Assembly (NCBI GenBank): GCA_014728955.1
Contig: WJKT01000085.1
Coordinates: forward strand, 1 to 8,687
Source: Candidatus Peregrinibacteria bacterium
Lineage (GTDB): Bacteria > Patescibacteriota > Gracilibacteria > UBA1369 > PNNO01
Direction of reading: 5' to 3'
DNA length: 8,687 nucleotides
Under the pieces are notes generated by a model. The model saw nothing but the letters and a program-made list of their open reading frames with translations, had not been told where the DNA came from and ran no database searches. The position numbers and the translations under genes were made by a program. The stretch's first letter is position 1; every line of letters begins with the position of its first letter. Shown here piece by piece: positions 1 through 6,014 of the stretch.

Positions 1-384
1 CTTATGGGAGTGGGTACTCCCGAGGACCTACTTGAAGGTGTCTCTCGTGGCATTGATATGTTTGACTGTGTTATGGCTACCCGAAATGCGAGACATGGGT
101 CATTCTGGACAAAAGACGGCATGTTCCATGTTAAAAATGCTGACTTTGCAACCATAAAAGAACCACTTATGAAAACGTGCGGCTGCTATACGTGTAAAAA
201 CTTTTCGACCAGCTATGTTCATCATCTTATTAAAGAAAAAGAACTGTTTGGACTTCGATTGATTACTATTCACAACCTTCATTTTCTCCTTGATTTAATG
301 AAAAAAATCCGGACACATATTACAAAAGGAAGTTTCCTGACTTTCAAACAACGATTGTTAAAACGTTACCTTTCCCATTCATGA
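1..384 (+). CDS. tgt: Queuine/7-deazaguanine tRNA-ribosyltransferase, C-terminal part (5' end outside window)
   Basis: Tgt exchanges guanine for a 7-deazaguanine (preQ1 in most bacteria) at position 34 of GUN-anticodon tRNAs, the committing step of queuosine synthesis. The reading frame is open from base 1 and ends in TGA at 382-384, so only the last 127 codons are present. Diagnostic family motifs are GVGTPEDLLEGV, then GIDMFDCVMATRNARHG (the tRNA/base-binding segment), then the structural zinc site CxCxxC with cysteines encoded at 178-180, 184-186 and 193-195. The zinc histidine, in TIHN at 271-273, follows the last cysteine by 26 residues, the spacing I recall for the E. coli enzyme. The catalytic aspartates lie upstream, outside the window. 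The usual MPTRNAR proline is alanine here. The Met at base 4 is internal, not a start. The stop overlaps the next ATG (ATGA), suggesting translational coupling. Family assignment is secure. Confidence 0.95.
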   Translation, partial: LMGVGTPEDLLEGVSRGIDMFDCVMATRNARHGSFWTKDGMFHVKNADFATIKEPLMKTCGCYTCKNFSTSYVHHLIKEKELFGLRLITIHNLHFLLDLMKKIRTHITKGSFLTFKQRLLKRYLSHS

Positions 385-947
385 AAAACATTCATTTGAC
401 AGACTATTTTTTCGAACTTGGTATGCTTAAAAAAATATATCACAACGGCCCCCAGGCGGCTGGCGTAAAAACTCCGGATACGGTTGCTGAACACGTTTAC
501 AGAGCCTCTGTTATAGGTTTTGTATTGGGAGAAATGGAAGGTGTGAGCGGAGAGAAAGTAGCAACAACCGTACTGTTCCATGATAATCCGGAAAGCAGAA
601 TCGGGGATCATAATAAAATAGCACAACGATATATCAACCGAGAAGAAAGCGAAAAAAAAGTTCTCCACGAACAAATGAATTTCCTTCCCGACGCAATCGC
701 ACAAAAAATTACCGCCTATTGGAATGCGCAACAAGAAAAAACAACAACTGTGGGAAAACTCGCCTACGAAGCCGATTTAATTGAAACAGCATTACAAGCA
801 AAAGAATATCTTGATCTTGGCTACCCTACCGAAGGATGGATTCGCAATGTAAAGGAAAAAGTACGTTCAAAAAGCGGGAAACAATTATTAGAGGCTATGG
901 ATAAAAAACACTTTACCGATTGGTGGCAGGGATTAAAAATGGTATAG
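381..947 (+). CDS. HD-domain metal-dependent phosphohydrolase, YfbR/HDDC2-like (probable 5'-nucleotidase)
   Basis: This 188-residue protein is an HD-superfamily phosphohydrolase. The metal ligands are visible: H38 in the AEHVYR segment, the H67-D68 doublet in LFHDNPESRIGDH, and a late Asp, D132, in YEADLIETALQAKEYL. The pattern HDxxExxxGD is typical of the COG1896 group that includes E. coli YfbR and eukaryotic HDDC2, which hydrolyse (deoxy)nucleoside monophosphates. The length matches that group. No signal peptide or membrane segment is seen, so it is probably cytosolic. The start ATG overlaps the tgt stop by four bases, which fixes it well. The gene ends in TAG 26 bases before ruvA. Nucleotide-pool housekeeping is the likely role. 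The substrate is inferred from the family, and other small HD hydrolases with different phosphoester substrates cannot be excluded. The HD fold is near certain; 5'-nucleotidase activity is moderately supported. Confidence 0.85.
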   Translation: MKNIHLTDYFFELGMLKKIYHNGPQAAGVKTPDTVAEHVYRASVIGFVLGEMEGVSGEKVATTVLFHDNPESRIGDHNKIAQRYINREESEKKVLHEQMNFLPDAIAQKITAYWNAQQEKTTTVGKLAYEADLIETALQAKEYLDLGYPTEGWIRNVKEKVRSKSGKQLLEAMDKKHFTDWWQGLKMV

Positions 948-973
948 TGCTGTTGACAAATAAACTTACTTAT

Positions 974-1540
974 ATGATTGCTTTTCTTGAAGGAACCGTA
1001 CAAAAAATTGTTCCCGATGGAGTTATTATCAGAACGGGATCTATTGGATATGCCGTAACACTCCCTTCAAATACCATAGCTGAGCTTGAAGAAAGCCAAG
1101 GCATCAGTCTTTATATTCACACTGCAGTGCGCGAAGACGACATTAGTTTGTACGGATTTGAAACATTTGAAGAGCTGACGTTATTTAAAAAACTTATTTC
1201 CGTTTCCGGAGTAGGACCTAAAACGGCTGTTGAAATACTCAATAATTCAGCTGCATCGGTACGATATGCAATAACCCAAGGAGATGCGGCATTACTGCAA
1301 AAAACACCCGGTATTGGTAAAAAAACAGCACAACGTATTATTTTGGATTTAAAAAACAAAGTAACGGAGAAAGGTAAACCTGCCAATTATGTTGAGACAA
1401 AAACGATTCATAAAGACGCTGTAAAAGCATTGGAGAAACTGGGATTCAGAAAAAATCAAATTATCAGTCGTCTTAAAGAACTGCCGGAAACCATTACCGA
1501 AGAAGAAGATATTATACGTTATTTCCTGCAAAATGCTTAA
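974..1540 (+). CDS. ruvA: Holliday junction branch migration complex subunit RuvA
   Basis: RuvA binds four-way junctions as a tetramer and loads the RuvB helicase. The product is 188 residues (E. coli about 203). Domain I (about 1-62) is an OB fold opening with MIAFLEGTV; its VREDDISLYGF loop carries acidic residues E54/D55, corresponding to the junction 'acidic pin'. Domain II has two helix-hairpin-helix motifs, SGVGPK (78-83) and TPGIGKK (111-117), at the expected positions. Domain III (about 143-188, from the HKDAVKALEKLGF segment on) is the small helical module that contacts RuvB. The start at 974 is chosen because family members begin exactly at M-I-A/G-F-L-x-G. An in-frame ATG at 920 would add 18 non-homologous residues and overlap the HD gene. 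No Shine-Dalgarno is seen. The end overlaps the next gene by 8 bases. No ruvB is in the window. Confidence 0.96.
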   Translation: MIAFLEGTVQKIVPDGVIIRTGSIGYAVTLPSNTIAELEESQGISLYIHTAVREDDISLYGFETFEELTLFKKLISVSGVGPKTAVEILNNSAASVRYAITQGDAALLQKTPGIGKKTAQRIILDLKNKVTEKGKPANYVETKTIHKDAVKALEKLGFRKNQIISRLKELPETITEEEDIIRYFLQNA

Positions 1541-2600
1541 TGAAATCCGAAAACGATTCCACCATTATCATGCCCTTTTTATTAGCAATCCTGTAAACGT
1601 ATATTATTTGACGGGATTTACAGGGAGCAGAGGGCTTATTTTGATTACCGAAAACAATGCATATTTTTTTACCGATTTTCGTTATATAGAATATGCAAAA
1701 AAAAGCATTCCAAAAGATTTCACTGTTGTACAGATTAATAAAAAATGGAAAGAAGACTGGCCTGGATTACTTAAAAAATATCACATTAAAAGCCTTGGCA
1801 TAGAGGAAAACTATCTAACGTATAGTCAGTTTTTAAACTTACGAAAAATTTCAAAAGGTGTACGATTAAAAAAATCGAAACAGATTATTGAGCAATTACG
1901 AAAAATAAAATCGGAACGTGAACGCAACTATCTTAAAAAATCACAAACCATTAACGAACAACTGTTCCATCGCGTAAAGAAATTTCTATCCGAGGGTGTT
2001 ACAGAACAAGAAGTGCAACGGTTTATGCTGCACAATCTGCACACAGTGGGAGCGGAAGATTTTTCATTTAAACCGATTGTTGCTTTTGGAGATCATAGTG
2101 CCGTTCCTCATCATCAAAACAATTCACGAAAACTGCATAAAGGGGATGTTGTATTGATTGATATGGGCGTAAAATATAAAAGTTATTGCAGTGATATGAC
2201 CCGAACACTGTTCACCGCCCCACCCACCCCACAACAAAAAGAAGTATATCAAACAGTATTGGACGCACAACAAGAAGCCATTAAGCGTTTACGTAATGGC
2301 GCATCTATTGCCCGCGTCCGAAACGCTGCAATGCGCACCATAAAAAAAGCGGGATACGAAGAATACTTTCAACATGCATTGGGACACGGGACCGGTTTGG
2401 AAATACATGAACTGCCTAATTTAGGAACACAAAAACCTACCAAATTAAAAGAAAATATGATTACTACCATTGAACCAGGCATCTATCTACCCAAAAACTT
2501 TGGAGTTCGCATTGAAGATATGGTAATAATAACTGGTGCTGGACACCTAAACATCACGAAAGCTCCAAAAGAGCTTAACGATGTCATTATAGAATTATAA
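1533..2600 (+). CDS. M24-family metallopeptidase, Xaa-Pro aminopeptidase/prolidase-like
   Basis: A 355-residue aminopeptidase-P/prolidase type enzyme that probably removes N-terminal residues preceding proline, or splits Xaa-Pro dipeptides, in the cytosol. The N-terminal creatinase-like domain spans about 1-125 and includes NPVNVYYLTGFTGSRG. The pita-bread M24 catalytic domain follows (about 130-350). All five dinuclear metal ligands can be read: D210 (LIDMG), D221 (CSDMTRT), H285 (HALGHGTG), E314 (TTIEPGIYLP) and E328 (GVRIEDM). Supporting histidines are H193/H194 (AVPHH), H281 and H292. The length matches the short bacterial pepQ/YpdF-type proteins, and PepP versus PepQ cannot be decided from sequence alone, so no symbol is given. 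The start overlaps the ruvA end by 8 bases and lacks a Shine-Dalgarno motif. purQ begins 12 bases downstream. The link to its neighbours is probably only co-transcription. Confidence 0.93.
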   Translation: MLNEIRKRFHHYHALFISNPVNVYYLTGFTGSRGLILITENNAYFFTDFRYIEYAKKSIPKDFTVVQINKKWKEDWPGLLKKYHIKSLGIEENYLTYSQFLNLRKISKGVRLKKSKQIIEQLRKIKSERERNYLKKSQTINEQLFHRVKKFLSEGVTEQEVQRFMLHNLHTVGAEDFSFKPIVAFGDHSAVPHHQNNSRKLHKGDVVLIDMGVKYKSYCSDMTRTLFTAPPTPQQKEVYQTVLDAQQEAIKRLRNGASIARVRNAAMRTIKKAGYEEYFQHALGHGTGLEIHELPNLGTQKPTKLKENMITTIEPGIYLPKNFGVRIEDMVIITGAGHLNITKAPKELNDVIIEL

Positions 2601-2612
2601 AATCAGTTAACT

Positions 2613-3929
2613 ATGCCCCCTAAAATTGCGGTAATCCTGTTTCCGGGAACAAATTGTGAACTTGAAGCGTTGCGAGCACTTAAACGATCGAATATGCAAC
2701 CGGATCTTATCCGATGGAACGAACATGACATCGATTATGCACAATTTGACGGATTTTTTATTCCCGGCGGTTTTTCGTATGAAGATCGTGGGAGATCCGG
2801 CATTATTGCTTCAAAAAACCCTTTGCTTGAAAAAATAAAGCAGGAAGCGAACAAAGGAAAACCGGTTCTGGGTGTATGTAATGGTGCGCAAATCGTACTG
2901 GAAGCAAAATTGATTCCCGGACTTGATCAAGAGCATGTTGAGATGGGCTTAGCATGGAACAAACGAGTTGATAAAAACGGAAAGATACTGGGAACAGGAT
3001 TTTATAATGACTGGATTTATCTTAAAAATGTCGTCCCCCCGGGACGAACCGCATTTAACAAATATGATCAAGATCATATAATGCGTGTTCCGGTTGCTCA
3101 TGCCGAAGGCCGCTATACAACCATGGACGACGGCATTATTGAAACACTTGAGCATAATGAACAAATTGTTTTCAAATATTGTGACAAGAACGGCACTATA
3201 CGTAACGAGTTCCCTGTTAACCCTAACGGCACATTAGCAAATATTGCGGGTATCAGTAATCCGGAAGGGAACGTATTGTCGCTCATGCCCCATCCCGAAA
3301 GAACCAAGAAGGGGCAAGCCATTTTTGATTCAATGCGTGATTATATAGGGAAATCATTTTCACTTACTGAAAAAGATTCACTCATCAAGCATCGTGCAAC
3401 AACGGTGAAAGACACTATTAAAGACTATACTCCGCCAACCGCGGAATGTTTTGTAGATACTGTCATTACTGATAATGAAGAACGAACCATTGAATATGCC
3501 ATCCATGAAATGGGATTTCATGATCTTGTATTAAAAAAACGAAAGTATTTCGGAATCACACTGAAAGATTCCGTTGACGTTAAAGAAACAATGCAAAAAC
3601 TTATTGAATCGGGAGAACTGGTAAACCTTGCAAAAGAAATCCCCACTATTGTTATTGACGAAAAAACATACCGCTATGAAAAAGAACAAGGTCTCGTGGA
3701 AGAAGATCAATCGATTCGTCAAGGAAACGATTATCTTACCTTCAATAAAGATGACTCGGACGGAAAAAGCATTTTACAAACAATACACAATCATTTCTCA
3801 ATACCGGGCGTTGAAACTATCGCAGCCGGGAAACAATGGTCTCTGGATATAAATGCAAATAAAGCGGAAGAAATCATTAAAACACAAATCTTCCACAATC
3901 CTCATGCAATGGATATATACAAAGTATAA
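2613..3929 (+). CDS. purQ: PurQ glutaminase of phosphoribosylformylglycinamidine (FGAM) synthase, with C-terminal tandem PurS-like domains
   Basis: FGAM synthase performs the fourth step of purine synthesis (FGAR + Gln + ATP to FGAM). PurQ supplies ammonia from glutamine. Residues 1 to about 255 are a class I amidotransferase: PGTNCE near the N terminus, oxyanion-strand IPGGFSYEDRGRSG, nucleophile C89 in LGVCNGAQ, and H227/E229 of the triad in MPHPERT. Stand-alone PurQ proteins are about 220-275 residues; this one has 438. The extension holds two segments resembling PurS. Segment A is about 278-350 (FVDTVITDNEERTIEYAI, then GFHDLVLKKRKYFGITL). Segment B is about 374-438 (DGKSILQTIHNHF, then GVETIAAGKQWSLDI, ending FHNPHAMDIYKV, compare the PurS ending 'NPVIEDYEV'). 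The PurS assignment is from memory of the fold pattern, not an alignment. purL is not in the window. Twelve-base spacers flank the gene on both sides, with no Shine-Dalgarno motif. Confidence 0.9.
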   Translation: MPPKIAVILFPGTNCELEALRALKRSNMQPDLIRWNEHDIDYAQFDGFFIPGGFSYEDRGRSGIIASKNPLLEKIKQEANKGKPVLGVCNGAQIVLEAKLIPGLDQEHVEMGLAWNKRVDKNGKILGTGFYNDWIYLKNVVPPGRTAFNKYDQDHIMRVPVAHAEGRYTTMDDGIIETLEHNEQIVFKYCDKNGTIRNEFPVNPNGTLANIAGISNPEGNVLSLMPHPERTKKGQAIFDSMRDYIGKSFSLTEKDSLIKHRATTVKDTIKDYTPPTAECFVDTVITDNEERTIEYAIHEMGFHDLVLKKRKYFGITLKDSVDVKETMQKLIESGELVNLAKEIPTIVIDEKTYRYEKEQGLVEEDQSIRQGNDYLTFNKDDSDGKSILQTIHNHFSIPGVETIAAGKQWSLDINANKAEEIIKTQIFHNPHAMDIYKV

Positions 3930-3941
3930 ACTCCTTTTCTT

Positions 3942-5723
3942 ATGTGCGGAATCTTTGCCTATAAAGGGCAGAAAACAAACGCGGCTCAACTTGTTATTAA
4001 CGGATTAAAAAAGCTCGAATATCGCGGGTATGATTCGTGGGGCATCGCTTTTAAAACCGACCATCGTGTCAATGTATACAAAGAAGTCGGGAAAATAGGA
4101 GAATTTGACGTTTCAACGCTACAGGAAAAGGTTGATTCCCCTACCGAAAGTTCCATGGCAATGGGACATTCGCGATGGGCCACTCATGGTGGCGTTACAA
4201 AAGAAAACGCACATCCTCATTATTCAGCAGATAAAAGTATCGCCATTGTTCATAATGGCATTATTGAAAACTATGTTGAATTACGTAAAGAACTTAAAGA
4301 AAAAGGATACAGTTTTAAATCGGAAACCGATACCGAGGTCATCGCTCACCTTGTACAGGAATATAAAGACCTGGGTCATATTGAAGCGGTTAAAAAAGCG
4401 CTCTCACGATTAAAAGGGCGATATGCCGTTCTGATTCTATGTGCGGAAGACAATCGATTAATAGCTGCGCGAAGAGGTTCTCCGCTTATTGTCGGGAAAG
4501 GAGATAATGAGTTTTTTATTGCCTCTGATATTCCCGCTTTTCTGCAATATACCCGGAAAGTCATGTATTTGGATGACGATCAAATGGTAATTATTAATGA
4601 CGATGCCGTCTTTTATGATCTAAAAAGCAATAAGGAAATTGAGAAACGAATAGTAGAAATAGACTGGAATGCCGAAAGCGCTGAAAAAGGAGAATTCCCG
4701 CATTTCATGATAAAAGAAATCACCGAACAAAAAGAAACAATAACCCGAGCAATCAATCAGGATGAAAAACAATTCACCCATATTGCACAAGAAATTAAAA
4801 AAGCGTACGGAACCTATTTGGTGGGATGCGGCACGGCTGGGAAAGTATGCCTTGCAGGGTCGTACCTATTCGCCAAAATAGCCAAACGTCACGTTAATGT
4901 AACATTTGGATCGGAATTCCCAAGTTTACAAGATTTTATTACGGATCGAAGCCTTGTTATAGCTGTTTCGCAAAGCGGTGAAACAGCGGACACGCTGGAG
5001 GCTCTTGAAGTTGCAAAGAAGAAAGGTGCAAAAGTGCTTTCCATTATTAACGTTGAAGGGTCATCAATGGATCGCATTTCCGATTATGCCATTCACTTGA
5101 AAGCGGGGCCGGAAAAAGCGGTAGCCTCGACAAAAGCAACTACGGCACAACTTGCTATTTTAACATTGCTGTCATACGCACTGGATAACCGCCTGGAAGA
5201 GGGTAAAATATTATTGGTTAACACGGCAAGTCAAATAAATGACATGCTCAATCCGCGATATGAAGATCATATTTTAAAGCTGGCCGAGAAAATTCAAGAT
5301 GTCGAAAGTATGTATGTCATCGGAAAAGGTTCAAACTACCCCATGGCCCTTGAAGCGGCAATTAAATTGCAAGAAGTATCATATATTCACGCGGAAGGAT
5401 TTGCCGGTGGAGAGCTCAAACATGGCCCCATAGCGCTGATTGATAAAGGTGTTCCGTGTATTGCTATTGTCGCTAACGACGAAACAAAACATGAAATTAT
5501 CAGTAATGCGATAGAAGTTAAATCTCGAGGTGGCTATATTATTGGTATTTCTCCGGAAAATCACGATGTATTTGATTATTGGATTAAAGTGCCGGAAGTG
5601 GGTGAAGCATCCCCTATCGTCAATATTATCCCAATACAAATTCTGGCGTATCAACTGGCAATCCTCAGGAAAAACAATCCTGATATGCCGCGGAATCTTG
5701 CAAAAAGCGTTACCGTTAAATAA
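3942..5723 (+). CDS. glmS: Glutamine--fructose-6-phosphate aminotransferase (isomerizing)
   Basis: GlmS makes glucosamine-6-phosphate from fructose-6-phosphate and glutamine, the entry to UDP-GlcNAc, peptidoglycan and surface glycans; it is cytosolic. The 593 residues compare with about 609 in E. coli. The N-terminal class II amidotransferase (2 to about 230) begins MCGIF with nucleophile Cys2, then GHSRWATHG (75-83), HNGIIENY (N105/G106) and SETDTE (D130). Two SIS sugar-isomerase domains follow. SIS1 carries VGCGTAG (294-300), SQSGET (343-348) and VASTKA (394-399). SIS2 has E478 (QEVSYIHAE) and H494 (ELKHGP), and K588 lies in the near-terminal RNLAKSVTV, matching the isomerase residues E488, H504 and K603 of E. 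coli. The start is fixed because Cys2 must become N-terminal. It lies 12 bases after purQ. There is no room for a glmS ribozyme or long leader. It is probably the last gene of its transcription unit. Confidence 0.98.
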   Translation: MCGIFAYKGQKTNAAQLVINGLKKLEYRGYDSWGIAFKTDHRVNVYKEVGKIGEFDVSTLQEKVDSPTESSMAMGHSRWATHGGVTKENAHPHYSADKSIAIVHNGIIENYVELRKELKEKGYSFKSETDTEVIAHLVQEYKDLGHIEAVKKALSRLKGRYAVLILCAEDNRLIAARRGSPLIVGKGDNEFFIASDIPAFLQYTRKVMYLDDDQMVIINDDAVFYDLKSNKEIEKRIVEIDWNAESAEKGEFPHFMIKEITEQKETITRAINQDEKQFTHIAQEIKKAYGTYLVGCGTAGKVCLAGSYLFAKIAKRHVNVTFGSEFPSLQDFITDRSLVIAVSQSGETADTLEALEVAKKKGAKVLSIINVEGSSMDRISDYAIHLKAGPEKAVASTKATTAQLAILTLLSYALDNRLEEGKILLVNTASQINDMLNPRYEDHILKLAEKIQDVESMYVIGKGSNYPMALEAAIKLQEVSYIHAEGFAGGELKHGPIALIDKGVPCIAIVANDETKHEIISNAIEVKSRGGYIIGISPENHDVFDYWIKVPEVGEASPIVNIIPIQILAYQLAILRKNNPDMPRNLAKSVTVK

Positions 5724-5754
5724 TCTTTTATTGCTAGATACATAATAAGAATGC

Positions 5755-5783
5755 TTAATAAAAAGGCAGTTTTCTGCTATAAT
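5755..5783 (+). promoter_or_regulatory. Extended -10 sigma70-type promoter candidate before the small ORF and pyk
   Basis: The -10 hexamer at 5778-5783 is a perfect TATAAT, preceded by TGC to give the extended -10 form TGnTATAAT (5775-5783). A -35-like TTAATA (5755-5760, four of six consensus bases) sits 17 bases upstream. Transcription would start near 5790, leaving a leader of about 18 bases before the ATG at 5808. It lies in the only sizeable intergenic gap of the window, so it likely drives the small ORF, pyk, ruvC and the TPR gene. It is judged by eye against consensus only. Confidence 0.6.
5766..5777. repeat. Short inverted repeat GCAG-TTTT-CTGC overlapping the -10 region
   Basis: A perfect 4 bp stem (GCAG at 5766-5769 and CTGC at 5774-5777) with a TTTT loop, extendable by one G-T pair, ends directly against the TATAAT box. 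It could be chance in AT-rich DNA, a small operator half-site pair, or a weak hairpin at the end of the glmS transcript. It is too short, and lacks a following T run, to call a terminator. The rest of the gap from 5724 to 5807 holds the promoter and otherwise nothing recognisable. Confidence 0.3.
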
Positions 5784-5807
5784 AAATAGAAATTAACGTT
5801 GTTTACT

Positions 5808-6014
5808 ATGAGTGACGATACAACAATCAATCTGTACGATATGAGAAAAGAACAATTCGACCGTGAATGTGACAATATTCAGACAAAAACCGAAGCGCTA
5901 TTGCACATGGTTCCGAAACATGATCGCGAACGTCGAAAAAAAATATTGGATCTCCATAAACTGAAACTGAAAAAAGCACTGCAAAAACTCAATAATGATT
6001 TAAAAACATTGTAA
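5808..6014 (+). CDS. Small charged helical protein, unknown function
   Basis: This 68-residue protein is not a family I recognise. It begins MSDDTTINLYDMRKEQ with an acidic N terminus. The first helix is about 11-34, a break occurs around P36, and a strongly basic, leucine-rich second helix runs about 39-66, with repeated Leu/Ile at positions such as 46, 49, 54, 58, 61, 65 and 68. This looks like a helical hairpin or short coiled coil, perhaps dimeric. There is no signal peptide or membrane segment, and the single cysteine (C21) gives no metal site. The start is taken as the ATG at 5808 rather than the in-frame TTG at 5799, because ATG is preferred and fits the short predicted leader. It has its own strong promoter candidate, and its TAA touches the pyk ATG, which implies co-translation with pyk. 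Gene reality is likely, supported by tight packing and clean codon context; function is unknown. Confidence 0.7.
   Translation: MSDDTTINLYDMRKEQFDRECDNIQTKTEALLHMVPKHDRERRKKILDLHKLKLKKALQKLNNDLKTL

Noticed and set aside
366..734. 122-codon open frame on the minus strand
   Set aside because: It is antisense to the well-supported HD gene, rich in Phe/Cys/Ser as expected for a shadow frame, and has no recognisable motif.
920..973. In-frame upstream ATG extending RuvA by 18 residues
   Set aside because: RuvA proteins begin at the MIAFLEG-type segment encoded from 974; the extension overlaps the HD gene and has no family counterpart.
953..976. TTGACA (953-958) followed by TATATG (971-976) before ruvA
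   Set aside because: The spacing is only 12 bases, and no -10-like hexamer lies 16-18 bases downstream; not a credible promoter.
3930..3941. Possible glmS ribozyme or leader upstream of glmS
   Set aside because: Only 12 bases separate purQ and glmS, so a ribozyme of the usual size cannot fit.
5761..5790. Rho-independent terminator after glmS
   Set aside because: The stem is only 4-5 bp and is followed by the AT-rich -10 box rather than a T run.
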